Assembly (NCBI GenBank): GCA_041305085.1
Contig: JBFYMA010000013.1
Coordinates: 1 to 11,761 of the forward strand
Source of the DNA: SURF-58 sp041305085
GTDB lineage: Archaea; Nanobdellota; Nanobdellia; Woesearchaeales; UBA9642
Reading direction: 5' to 3'
Length of the DNA: 11,761 nucleotides
Position numbers and translations under genes: made by a program. Within the stretch, counting starts at the first letter, position 1. Every line of letters starts with the position of its first letter. Of this stretch, positions 5,935 through 11,761 are shown in pieces. Below the pieces are notes generated by a model. That model had not been told where the DNA came from, did not search any database, and saw only the letters and a program-made list of their open reading frames with translations.

Positions 5935-6639
5935 TCAAGCCCTGCCTTCCAGATAAGCCTTTCTTTTTGGCTCTGGAAATTTTTCAATAGAGTATCTCAG
6001 CATGGTTCTGGGCATTGTTTTGTAGTGCTTTTTCAGGAATTCTTCCTCTGTTTTTAAGTCTTTTTTCCCAATCTCCCTGAGCATCCATCCGACAGCCTTG
6101 TGAATAAGGTCGTGCTTGTGCTGTAAAAGGAGTTCAGATATTTTTAATGAATCACTGAATTCATTGTTTTTTATAAAAGCAAAGGTTGCCAGCACTGATA
6201 TCCTATTCTCCCAGAGGCTTTTGGATTTTGCAAGCCTGTAAAGTATTGTTCTGTCTTTTTTTAGCAAATAATTGCCCGCAATGTTCGGCGCAGAAAGGTC
6301 AATCAGATCCCAGTTGTTTATGTATTTTGTGTGCTTCATGTAAAAGTCAAATATTTCTTTTTTTTCTTTTTCTCCTGATTTTGGAAACTTGTAGGTGAGA
6401 ATGAGCAGTGCGGTCAGCCTGTGCTCGTGTATTTTGCTTGTCAATAGTTTTCCAATTTCATCCAATGCTAATTCTTTGTGCTTTTTTGCAACGGTCCTCT
6501 GGTTAGGAACATTTACGCCGATAAAAACATCCCCTTCTCCATACTCTCCTTTTCCTGTCTTGAAAAACCTTGATATGAGCTTGGCTTTTTCAGGGTCTGC
6601 AACTTTTTCCAGGTCTTTGATTGCTTGCTGTGAAGTCAT
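5935..6639 (-). CDS. AlkD-like DNA alkylation repair protein
   Basis: A 234-residue, all-helical HEAT-repeat-like protein of the AlkC/AlkD DNA glycosylase family, full length. Recognisable segments are Y-I-N-N-W110-D111-L-I-D114 (the W..D pair of the catalytic cleft), L-W143-E-N-R146-I-S-V-L, H-K-A-V-G-W185-M-L-R188-E-I-G, and P-R-T-M-L-R-Y near the end. AlkD enzymes remove positively charged alkylated purines (3-methyladenine, 7-methylguanine) without flipping the base. The D114 and W185 positions appear retained, so the enzyme is probably active; exact residue equivalence is from memory. It is first in the AlkD-PIN-Rpb7 cluster with two bases before the PIN start, so repair and core transcription genes share one message. 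TATA box about 26 bases upstream. Confidence 0.88.
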   Translation of the reverse strand: MTSQQAIKDLEKVADPEKAKLISRFFKTGKGEYGEGDVFIGVNVPNQRTVAKKHKELALDEIGKLLTSKIHEHRLTALLILTYKFPKSGEKEKKEIFDFYMKHTKYINNWDLIDLSAPNIAGNYLLKKDRTILYRLAKSKSLWENRISVLATFAFIKNNEFSDSLKISELLLQHKHDLIHKAVGWMLREIGKKDLKTEEEFLKKHYKTMPRTMLRYSIEKFPEPKRKAYLEGRA

Positions 6640-6660
6640 TTTTGGATTGGTAAACCCTTG

Positions 6661-6670
6661 TTTTTATTAA
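6661..6670 (-). promoter_or_regulatory. TATA box for AlkD-PIN-rpb7 operon
   Basis: The minus strand reads TTAATAAAAA centred about 26 bases before the ATG at 6639. The region between has no ribosome-binding site, so the message is probably leaderless and carries all three genes. Confidence 0.55.
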
Positions 6671-6683
6671 TATTGCTTTTCTG

Positions 6684-6750
6684 CCACTGCATAAAATGTT
6701 GGCCTTTGGCCAAGGCCTGTCCGCCAAAGGAGGGTTTAATAATGCAGTGG
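6684..6750. repeat. Nested palindromic element
   Basis: CCACTGCAT (6684-6692) pairs perfectly with ATGCAGTGG (6742-6750). Inside, CCTTTGGC (6703-6710) pairs perfectly with GCCAAAGG (6723-6730) around a 12-base loop. A competing hairpin TTGGCC-TTT-GGCCAA spans 6699-6713. The core is much richer in G and C than its surroundings. It lies between the Nudix stop and the AlkD promoter. It may be a dispersed palindromic repeat or miniature element, a structured 3' end of the Nudix message, or a small RNA. No coding potential is credible here. Confidence 0.6.
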
Positions 6751-6799
6751 TAAATTCATTCTGAGAATTATTCAACATATTTATTCAGCAATTCAACAC

Positions 6800-7240
6800 C
6801 TATTCAACGTCTCTCAATGCTATGAGCGCCATCTCCCTGATGTTTTCAGGAAGCTCTTCTGTTGTTGTGTTCATGAGCTCTTCTTTTGAAAACCATTTTG
6901 ATGGTGCGCCGTCATCGCTTATTTCTTTGAATAATCCTCCGATGACTTTTCCAAAATAGTTAAGGTTCATGTGCTTGTGGTTGTCTCTGACGTGGTCCAG
7001 TTTTAGGATTACTGGCTGTATCATGTTGCTGCTTCCCAGACTTTGGTAAGGATTGACAAGCTCAATATCCAGTCCTGATTCCTCTTTGGCCTCTCTTATA
7101 ACAGATTGGCAGGGCAACTCGTTTTTTTCTATGTGCCCTCCGACTGGAACCCATATCTTGCACTTGTTGTTGAAATTGAGAAGAACCCTGCTGTCCTGCA
7201 CTATAAAAACTGTTGATACGAATTCGCGCTCTATCTCCAT
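6800..7240 (-). CDS. Nudix hydrolase
   Basis: A 146-residue protein with a complete Nudix box at residues 35-57: G35-x5-E41-x7-R49-E50-x2-E53-E54-x-G56, which binds the metal and hydrolyses a pyrophosphate bond. Upstream strands S-T-V-F-I-V and W-V-P-V-G-G-H are typical of the fold. The family acts on substrates such as NTPs, oxidised nucleotides, nucleotide sugars or ADP-ribose; no feature here decides which. It is transcribed divergently from the PAC2-family gene. The ATG at 7240 sits about 25 bases from a TATA box, so it is leaderless. Four copies of TTCAAC occur on the plus strand around its stop (6768-6807), of unknown meaning. Confidence 0.88.
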   Translation of the reverse strand: MEIEREFVSTVFIVQDSRVLLNFNNKCKIWVPVGGHIEKNELPCQSVIREAKEESGLDIELVNPYQSLGSSNMIQPVILKLDHVRDNHKHMNLNYFGKVIGGLFKEISDDGAPSKWFSKEELMNTTTEELPENIREMALIALRDVE

Positions 7241-7260
7241 AGAAAAAGATAATTGGAGGT

Positions 7261-7269
7261 TTTATAAAA
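7261..7269 (-). promoter_or_regulatory. TATA box for Nudix gene
   Basis: The minus strand reads TTTTATAAA, centred about 25 bases upstream of the ATG at 7240. It lies only about 30 bases from the divergent TATA box at 7299, so the two promoters are back to back and could share regulation. Confidence 0.6.
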
Positions 7270-7298
7270 ATTTTTCCCTAACACCCAAATCCAAAAAA

Positions 7299-7307
7299 CT
7301 TATAAAT
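7299..7307 (+). promoter_or_regulatory. TATA box for PAC2-family gene
   Basis: ACTTATAAA is followed about 25 bases later by a likely transcription start near 7327. That is downstream of the ATG at 7319 and upstream of the GAGGTG at 7332, which supports the GTG start at 7343. Confidence 0.6.
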
Positions 7308-7331
7308 AAACTCTTCCAATGTATTTAAAAA

Positions 7332-7337
7332 GAGGTG
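7332..7337 (+). promoter_or_regulatory. Ribosome-binding site GAGGTG deciding a GTG start
   Basis: GAGGTG lies 5 bases before GTG at 7343. It decides between that GTG and the in-frame ATG at 7319, which has no such site and precedes the expected transcription start. Confidence 0.7.
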
Positions 7338-7342
7338 CAGCA

Positions 7343-8032
7343 GTGAGAATTGTTCTAAACAAAAAGCCGCAAAAGCCAACCATAATCCAGGGTTTTCCAG
7401 GGTTTGGCCTTGTGGGCACCATTGCGACAGAATTCCTGATAGAGCACCTCAATGCTGAGCTGATTGGCGAGTTTTTCTATGACGAACTTCCTGTAACCGC
7501 AGTTGTCCACAAAGGAAAGCTTGTGAAGCCCATGGCCATTTACTATGACAGCCAGCACAACATAGTAATACTCCACACAATCTTGAATGTAAAAGGGTTT
7601 GAATGGCAGATAGCTGACAGGGTTGTGGACATGGCAAAGATGCTGAAAGCAAAAGAGATAATATGCCTTGAAGGAGTTGCAAGCCCTATGGCTGACAAGA
7701 ATATAAAGGTTTTCAGCTACGGCATAAGGAATTATAAAGAAGTGGGTGCAGACCAGATAAACGAAAGCATAATAGTTGGAGTAAGCGCAGCCATGTTATT
7801 AAAATATGAGGAAGTAACCTGTTTTTTTGCAGAGACAAAGACAGGTCTTCCTGACAGCAAGGCTGCTGCCAAGATTATCCAGGTAATGGACAAATATCTC
7901 GGGTTAAAGGTTGACTATGAGCCATTGATAAAGCAGGCAGAAGAGTTTGAAACCAAATTGAAGACATTGATGCAGCAGTCAAACAAAGTCCAGGAAGAAA
8001 AAGAGAAAAAAGATATGAGTTATTTGGGTTGA
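7343..8032 (+). CDS. PAC2-family protein (proteasome assembly chaperone-like)
   Basis: A 229-residue protein beginning with a GTG read as methionine: M-R-I-V-L-N-K-K-P-Q-K-P-T. The signature G-F-P-G-F-G-L-V-G-T-I-A (about 17-28) identifies the archaeal PAC2 (DUF75) family. A second conserved stretch, L-E-G-V-A-S-P, lies near 111-117, and T-K-T-G-L-P-D-S-K-A-A-A near 167-178. The C-terminal 35 residues are charged and helical and end M-S-Y-L-G. Relatives of this family (PbaA/PbaB, eukaryotic PAC2) bind proteasome alpha subunits; whether this one assists 20S assembly is inferred. The longer ATG start at 7319 would add eight residues not expected in the family. Divergent from the Nudix gene; followed by the acidic microprotein. 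Confidence 0.88.
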   Translation: MRIVLNKKPQKPTIIQGFPGFGLVGTIATEFLIEHLNAELIGEFFYDELPVTAVVHKGKLVKPMAIYYDSQHNIVILHTILNVKGFEWQIADRVVDMAKMLKAKEIICLEGVASPMADKNIKVFSYGIRNYKEVGADQINESIIVGVSAAMLLKYEEVTCFFAETKTGLPDSKAAAKIIQVMDKYLGLKVDYEPLIKQAEEFETKLKTLMQQSNKVQEEKEKKDMSYLG

Positions 8033-8065
8033 TTTCAGTTTTCTATTAAATTCAAAAATCCAAAC

Positions 8066-8074
8066 TTTTATATA
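8066..8074 (+). promoter_or_regulatory. TATA box for acidic microprotein
   Basis: TTTTATATA lies in the gap after the PAC2-family stop (8032). Transcription would begin near 8095-8100, leaving a leader of about 25-30 bases carrying the GGTGG site at 8113. Confidence 0.6.
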
Positions 8075-8112
8075 CTACCTGCTTAAGTATTTACTGAGTT
8101 TTTTTAAAAAAA

Positions 8113-8117
8113 GGTGG
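8113..8117 (+). promoter_or_regulatory. Ribosome-binding site of acidic microprotein
   Basis: GGTGG within an A-rich stretch is 7 bases before the ATG at 8125, a suitable distance. Together with the TATA box upstream and the T runs downstream it makes a complete minimal expression unit around a 25-codon frame. Confidence 0.6.
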
Positions 8118-8124
8118 GCACATC

Positions 8125-8202
8125 ATGGATGTAGAAGACTGGGACGAAGAATACATAAGTTCTGAATTTGATGGTGAGGAATTAGAAGACGACCTCGCCT
8201 AA
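8125..8202 (+). CDS. Acidic 25-residue microprotein, unknown
   Basis: A 25-codon frame from ATG to TAA. The product has 13 aspartate or glutamate residues, no lysine or arginine, one tryptophan (W6) and one tyrosine (Y10). It reads M-D-V-E-D-W-D-E-E-Y, then a small neutral spacer I-S-S, then a second acidic half ending E-D-D-L-A. It is unlikely to fold alone, so a partner-binding peptide or nucleic-acid mimic is plausible but unproven. Evidence for a real gene: its own TATA box (8066), a GGTGG ribosome-binding site 7 bases before ATG, and two T runs directly after the stop. It occupies the gap between PAC2-family and topA genes, convergent with topA. I recognise no family. Confidence 0.62.
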   Translation: MDVEDWDEEYISSEFDGEELEDDLA

Positions 8203-8220
8203 TTTTTTTCACTTTTTTTT
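8203..8220 (+). terminator. Oligo-T terminator after microprotein
   Basis: TTTTTTT (8203-8209) and TTTTTTTT (8213-8220) follow the microprotein stop at once. Such T runs are archaeal termination signals. They overlap the 3' end of the convergent topA gene, where they encode its lysine-rich tail on the other strand, so the T content could partly reflect that. Confidence 0.45.
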
Positions 8221-10482
8221 GGCTTTTTTGGCTTTGCTGCCATTCTGCGTTATTGGATTTGTGTCAACTTTGCCGTCAATTATTTTCATCAATGTCTTGC
8301 ACTTAGGGTATCTATTGCAGCCAAGGAACTGGCCGTAAAAGCTTTTTCTCAGCACCATTGTTCCTTCTTTGCATATAGGGCACTCCATCCCTATTTCAGG
8401 AAAGTTTTCTTCAGAAACAGGCTCTGGTGAGTCACCATTGCTGTTTTTGCCTGGGCATTCAGGATTTATGCATACCTCCTGAGGAGGGCTTCTTGCTTTT
8501 TTTGCAGCCACAACAGGCAGGCCGCAATGCTCACAGGTTTTTCCTGTAGGCTTTATTGTTCCAGTATTGGGAAGATTAAAAGTTGTTTTGCAGTCAGGAT
8601 AATTGTTGCACGCAATAAACCTGCCGTACTTTCCTTTTCTTATTGCAAGGTCTCCTTTTTTGCAGTTTGGGCATTTGCCGACTGTTGTGGCAATCTTTAT
8701 GGCTTCAAGGTTGGCTTCTGAAAGGTTTTCTCCAATAACTTTTTTTTGGCTCTTGAATTTTTCTATAACCTTATTGAGGACTTCCTCTGCTTCTTTAAGG
8801 GTTTTTTCTCCGGTTGTTTTGTTTTTCCTGATGCTTTCCATCTCGTCCTCAAATTGCCTTGTGAGTTCTTCATCGAGGATTTCAGGGCAGTACTTGTCGA
8901 GGGTTTCCTCTGTTTTAAGGCCCAGTTCAGTAACTTCTATGTTTGAGTCCCCTGTAACATACCCTCTGTTGAAAAGTGTGTCAATTATGGCAGCCCGGGT
9001 TGCTTTGGTGCCAAGGTTTCTTTTTTCAAGCTCAGCAATTATTGATGACTGGGTGTATCTTTTTGGGGGCTTTGTCTGTTTTTCCAGCAGTGAAATTTTT
9101 TCAACATCAACTGAGTCTCCTTTGGTGACCTTTGGAAGCTCTGTTTCGTCAAGCTTTACGTATGGCTGGTAGAATTCGTGCCATCCTTTTTTTATTGTGA
9201 CTGTTCCTTTTGTCAAGAAGTTTTCCTCGTTCACGCCAATTGTCAAGGTATTTGTTTCCCTGAGCGCAGGCTCTCCAAATACAGAAAAAAACCTTTTCAC
9301 AACAAGGTCATAAATTTTTTGCTCATACTCATCAAGGCTTTTTGGAGACAGTCCTGTTGGATAGATTGCAGGGTGCGCATCATCTGTTTTTTTACCTTCA
9401 TTAGGCATAAGAGAAGTCTGCAAAACTTTTTTCGCAAGCTCTGCATAATTTTTTTGCTTTTGGATCTGGGAAAGAATACCTTTAAAGCCCAGGACTTGTG
9501 GAAGCTTCTGGGAGCTGGTCCTTGGATAGCTTATCAAGCCTTCTGAGTAAAGGTTTTGGGCAATCTCAAGGGTTTGCTTTGGCCTTATCCTAAAAACCCT
9601 GTAGGCCTCTATCTGCATGCTTGTAAGGTCAAACGGAACTGGAGGGCTTTGGTTGAACTGCTTTTTTTCTGCGCTTTCTATTATTCCCTGTTTTGCATTC
9701 TTTGTTTTTTCAAATATTTTTTGCGCAGAAGCTTTTTCCCAGAATTTTTCCTGTGCATGGAGCGCTTTTATTGCTGCCTGTTTTATATTTCCGTCCAGCT
9801 CTATTTCCCAGTAGGGCTTTGGAACAAATGCGCGTATTTCTTTTTCCCTTTCACCAAGTATTTTTAGGGCAGGGCCCTGAACTCTTCCTGAGCTCAAAAC
9901 CTTAAATCCTCCGCTTGCCTTGTTTATAGAGTCTGTAAGCGCTCTGGTCAAGTTTATTCCGTAATAAAAATCCAGCACATGCCTTGTCTCGCCTGCGTTT
10001 GCCTGCCCCCAGTCTAGGTTCGAGGCCTTATTTTCATAAGCCTTTAAAAGGTCTGGCTTTGTAAGCGTGGAGAACTTCATTCTGCTGGCATCCTTTGCCT
10101 TGCAGATTTTTCTCACAATATTCAGCCCTATGACTTCTCCCTCAATGTCATAATCTGTTGCAACTGTAAACTCTTTTGCCTGCTTTGACACTTTTTTCAG
10201 CACATCAAGGTATTTTTTTGAGAATTTGGCTGTCTTGTCAGCCTCAAAAGTAGGAATCCACTCAACGTCAAAAACTGGAAACCTTGACCAAGGAGTTTTT
10301 TCTTTTTCTCCGACAGTGTAGAGGTGGCCCACTGCTGCAGCCACTATTATGTCCTTGTTTTTATGGGTAATTTTATAGTAAGAAACCTTATTTACTGATT
10401 CTTTCAGTGGTTTTCCGTCTGCAAGTGCATCGGCAATCTTTTTTGCAGAACTCGGCTTTTCCGTAATTATCAATTCAGCCAT
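8209..10482 (-). CDS. topA: DNA topoisomerase I (type IA)
   Basis: A 757-residue type IA topoisomerase, which relaxes negative supercoils by passing a strand through a tyrosine-linked single-strand break. The TOPRIM domain has E8 in I-T-E-K-P-S and the metal-binding D110-x-D112-x-E114. The active tyrosine is Y319 in G-L-I-S-Y-P-R-T-S-S. H370-P-A-I-Y-P and G-T-K-A-T-R (491-496) are conserved DNA-gate segments. Three four-cysteine zinc fingers end the protein: C604/C607/C625/C631, C650/C653/C671/C676 and C701/C704/C722/C728; the first and third are of the usual topoisomerase type. A lysine-rich tail follows. No helicase domain is fused, so it is not reverse gyrase. The TATA box about 27 bases upstream makes it leaderless. 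Confidence 0.96.
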   Translation of the reverse strand: MAELIITEKPSSAKKIADALADGKPLKESVNKVSYYKITHKNKDIIVAAAVGHLYTVGEKEKTPWSRFPVFDVEWIPTFEADKTAKFSKKYLDVLKKVSKQAKEFTVATDYDIEGEVIGLNIVRKICKAKDASRMKFSTLTKPDLLKAYENKASNLDWGQANAGETRHVLDFYYGINLTRALTDSINKASGGFKVLSSGRVQGPALKILGEREKEIRAFVPKPYWEIELDGNIKQAAIKALHAQEKFWEKASAQKIFEKTKNAKQGIIESAEKKQFNQSPPVPFDLTSMQIEAYRVFRIRPKQTLEIAQNLYSEGLISYPRTSSQKLPQVLGFKGILSQIQKQKNYAELAKKVLQTSLMPNEGKKTDDAHPAIYPTGLSPKSLDEYEQKIYDLVVKRFFSVFGEPALRETNTLTIGVNEENFLTKGTVTIKKGWHEFYQPYVKLDETELPKVTKGDSVDVEKISLLEKQTKPPKRYTQSSIIAELEKRNLGTKATRAAIIDTLFNRGYVTGDSNIEVTELGLKTEETLDKYCPEILDEELTRQFEDEMESIRKNKTTGEKTLKEAEEVLNKVIEKFKSQKKVIGENLSEANLEAIKIATTVGKCPNCKKGDLAIRKGKYGRFIACNNYPDCKTTFNLPNTGTIKPTGKTCEHCGLPVVAAKKARSPPQEVCINPECPGKNSNGDSPEPVSEENFPEIGMECPICKEGTMVLRKSFYGQFLGCNRYPKCKTLMKIIDGKVDTNPITQNGSKAKKAKKK

Positions 10483-10504
10483 AACTGTTGAAGTTTGGCA
10501 GGGG

Positions 10505-10513
10505 TTTATAAAT
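10505..10513 (-). promoter_or_regulatory. TATA box for topA
   Basis: The minus strand reads ATTTATAAA, centred about 27 bases before the ATG at 10482. It begins about 30 bases after the premature stop of the dph2 remnant, so a deletion joined dph2 to the topA promoter region. Confidence 0.65.
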
Positions 10514-10541
10514 ATTTGGGAGAATCAGTGAAAAATACTGT

Positions 10542-10784
10542 TCAAAGGCAGTGGCCCCACTGCAATACCAGGTCTACGCCAAAGTTTTTTGCGTCTGTAG
10601 GTATGTCGCACGCCCCAAAGCAGCTTCCACCCCAGATAATAATGTTTTTTTTGGTTTTTTTCTCGAGAAAATCCTGAACTTCCTTTGCTCTTGGCTTTAA
10701 TCCGTCTGCAAGCTGGACAAGAATTGTTTTTGCTTTTTTTTTGTTTATCTCTTCAACAGCTTTTTCAAGTTCTAGGTTATACAT
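10542..10784 (-). pseudogene. dph2: Truncated diphthamide synthase Dph2 (N-terminal part only)
   Basis: The frame encodes about 80 residues that match the start of archaeal Dph2: Y-N-L-E-L-E-K-A-V-E-E-I, then L-V-Q-L-A-D-G-L-K-P, then G-A-C-D-I-P, and finally G-V-D-L-V-L-Q-W-G-H before a stop. Dph2 is a radical enzyme of about 330 residues that adds the aminocarboxypropyl group to a histidine of elongation factor 2. It holds its iron-sulfur cluster with three cysteines, one in each of three domains. Only the first, in G-A-C-D, is present. There is no room for the rest before topA. The remaining frame is intact and sits 12 bases after the S3ae stop, with an ATG at 10784 (a TTG six bases earlier is possible), so it is still likely transcribed and may make a short peptide. 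Inactive by expectation. Confidence 0.75.
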
Positions 10785-10796
10785 TTTCAAGAATTA

Positions 10797-11597
10797 CTAT
10801 TCTTTTTCTGTTTCAGTTTCTTCAGGTTGTGTAGGCGCGGCTTTTTTTGCTTGTTTGGAAGGTTTTTTCCCCTCTTCTGCATCTTCTTTTTCTTCAGCAG
10901 TTTCTTCTTTTTCTTTCTGCTGCTGGGCCTTTTTTATTTTCTGCTCAATTGTCTTTTCCTTTTCATCTTCTCCTTCTTCTTCAGAGTTTTTTTTGATTGA
11001 TGCCTCTGCGATTGCTGTCTCCTTTTTCGCATGGGGCTCAAGCTTTGCAACTCTTATCTCTGCCTGCCTTATTGGAAAAATCTTTGTAAGTGATTGCTTT
11101 AGCGATTTCTGGAGCTTGTAGTCAAGTACCTCTTTCACGAGGTTTTCAAAAGTTGTCTTTTTTATGTTTTCAAGGATTATCTGCCTTGCGTTTTTTAAAA
11201 GGCTGCTCCTGACTGCCCTGCTGGCTGCTCCGTTTGTAAGAATCAGAGGCTTTATCCTGATAAATGCTCCTTCCGAGTCCTTCACAACAAATGAGTCGTC
11301 AATTCTTTTTCTTCCCCTTCTGATAAGCCTTTTTATGTAGGAGTTTGCAAGATTAAACTTTGTTAAGCTGGTCCTTCCCTTGTTTTCCCTGACTTCATTG
11401 ACCAAAAAGCTCAGCTCTACCTGCTGCTTTTTTATATCGCCAACAAGGTTGAACATGTTTACTGTTGCTGTTTTTCCTTTCAGCATTGATGCCTCTTCCA
11501 AAAAACTTTCTCCTATCGCCCTCTCTCCAAGAAAGCCTGGAGCAAGAATAAGAAACATCTTTTTTCTTTTCTTTTTCACTTTTTCTTCAGCTGGCAT
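10797..11597 (-). CDS. rps3ae: 30S ribosomal protein S3ae (eS1)
   Basis: A 266-residue protein. The body (about 1-200) carries the family's features: basic N-terminus K-K-K-R-K-K, G-E-R-A-I-G-E, K-F-N-L-A-N-S-Y-I-K-R-L-I-R-R-G-R-K-R-I-D-D split over 80-101, and K-I-F-P-I-R-Q-A-E-I-R-V (172-183). S3ae binds near the mRNA exit of the small subunit. The last 65 residues are a charged, glutamate- and lysine-rich tail with a probable coiled-coil stretch, longer than the roughly 200-residue archaeal norm. The frame is open 22 codons further upstream, but that would include its own TATA box; M-P-A-E-E-K at 11597 is about 27 bases from that box and is chosen. It is followed by the dph2 remnant. Confidence 0.92.
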   Translation of the reverse strand: MPAEEKVKKKRKKMFLILAPGFLGERAIGESFLEEASMLKGKTATVNMFNLVGDIKKQQVELSFLVNEVRENKGRTSLTKFNLANSYIKRLIRRGRKRIDDSFVVKDSEGAFIRIKPLILTNGAASRAVRSSLLKNARQIILENIKKTTFENLVKEVLDYKLQKSLKQSLTKIFPIRQAEIRVAKLEPHAKKETAIAEASIKKNSEEEGEDEKEKTIEQKIKKAQQQKEKEETAEEKEDAEEGKKPSKQAKKAAPTQPEETETEKE

Positions 11598-11618
11598 TCT
11601 CCGAAGGAATTGGGAGGG

Positions 11619-11628
11619 GTTTATAAAG
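11619..11628 (-). promoter_or_regulatory. TATA box for S3ae
   Basis: The minus strand reads CTTTATAAAC, centred about 27 bases before the ATG at 11597, giving a leaderless start. It begins only about five bases after the stop of the upstream transposase fragment. Confidence 0.65.
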
Positions 11629-11632
11629 ATTA

Positions 11633-11761
11633 CTATGCGTAAGGCTCTGTAGAAAATCTCCATGGGCGTAAGCCTATGTTGTAGGCGATGAGCCTACAAA
11701 AGAGTTCAGCTGTTTGTGTTTTGATGTGCTTTGAAGCAATAGTTGCACCGAACAATCGTTT
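11633..11761 (-). mobile_element. DDE transposase, C-terminal fragment (runs off window)
   Basis: The minus strand is open from the window edge to TAG at 11635-11633, 42 codons. The text K-R-L-F-G-A-T-I-A-S-K, then A-E-L-F-C-R-L-I-A-Y-N-I-G-L, follows the C-terminal pattern of IS4/IS5-like DDE transposases (K-R-x-F-G ... E-x-x-C-K-x-x-x-Y-N). The catalytic residues would lie outside the window. A hairpin TTGTAGGC-GATGA-GCCTACAA (11679-11699) occurs inside it. No terminal inverted repeat fits between its stop and the S3ae TATA box, so the element's end is probably degraded, or the fragment is a remnant. Family placement is from pattern memory. Confidence 0.6.

Noticed and set aside
5549..5938. 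PIN gene as a VapC toxin
   Set aside because: No antitoxin gene; position before rpb7 and the C-terminal sequence fit the Fcf1-like rRNA-processing group.
8603..9172. Plus-strand frame of 189 codons inside topA
   Set aside because: Antisense shadow of a strongly conserved gene; serine/phenylalanine-rich text typical of reverse-strand reading, with no promoter or ribosome-binding site.
10741..11121. Plus-strand serine/phenylalanine-rich frame opposite the S3ae tail
   Set aside because: Mirror of the glutamate/lysine codons of the S3ae extension, not an independent gene.
11598..11663. 22-codon upstream extension of S3ae
   Set aside because: It would include the TATA box and overlaps the transposase end; M-P-A-E-E-K fits the promoter spacing.

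Overview
The window is archaeal. It encodes archaeal/eukaryotic-type information genes: ribosomal proteins S3ae, S24e and S27ae, RNA polymerase subunit Rpb7 (RpoE1), Spt4, an Fcf1-like PIN nuclease, a PAC2-family protein and a Dph2 remnant. A type IA topoisomerase is also present. Starts follow archaeal rules: either a TATA box about 25 nt upstream of the ATG (leaderless), or a TATA box followed by a GAGGTG-type ribosome-binding site. The AT-rich, compact sequence with very short intergenic gaps suggests a DPANN-type lineage (Woesearchaeota/Pacearchaeota/Diapherotrites-like); that placement is inference.

Layout. 1-207: the left edge holds a compact nested-stem element and the promoter of a two-gene operon. 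208-3047: two translationally coupled GT-C membrane glycosyltransferases, the second with an HKExRY motif of the GT22 mannosyltransferase type; they probably build surface glycans. 3093-3452: a small membrane-anchored protein with its own promoter. 3489-4232 (minus): spt4-rps24e-rps27ae operon. 4233-4562: a disrupted gene remnant and the promoter/RBS of a CBS-pair protein (4596-4970, plus) whose start codon appears to be non-canonical. 4990-6639 (minus): AlkD-like DNA glycosylase, PIN nuclease and rpb7, tightly packed. 6640-6799: a nested palindromic element. 6800-7240 (minus): Nudix hydrolase, divergent from 7343-8032 (plus), a PAC2-family proteasome-chaperone-like protein. 8125-8202: a 25-residue, extremely acidic microprotein with its own TATA box, RBS and oligo-T terminator. 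8209-10482 (minus): topoisomerase I. 10542-10784 (minus): the first quarter of a dph2 gene, cut off just before the topA promoter. 10797-11597 (minus): S3ae with a long charged tail. 11633-11761 (minus): the C-terminal end of a DDE transposase abutting the S3ae promoter.

The core is the archaeal transcription/translation neighbourhood PIN-rpb7-spt4-S24e-S27ae, which in this genome is split by the CBS gene and a decayed gene. The edges and gaps show rearrangement: transposase tail, truncated dph2, pseudogene and palindromic element. The strongest candidates for something undescribed are the acidic microprotein, the nested palindrome at 6684-6750, and the AUC-like start of the CBS gene.
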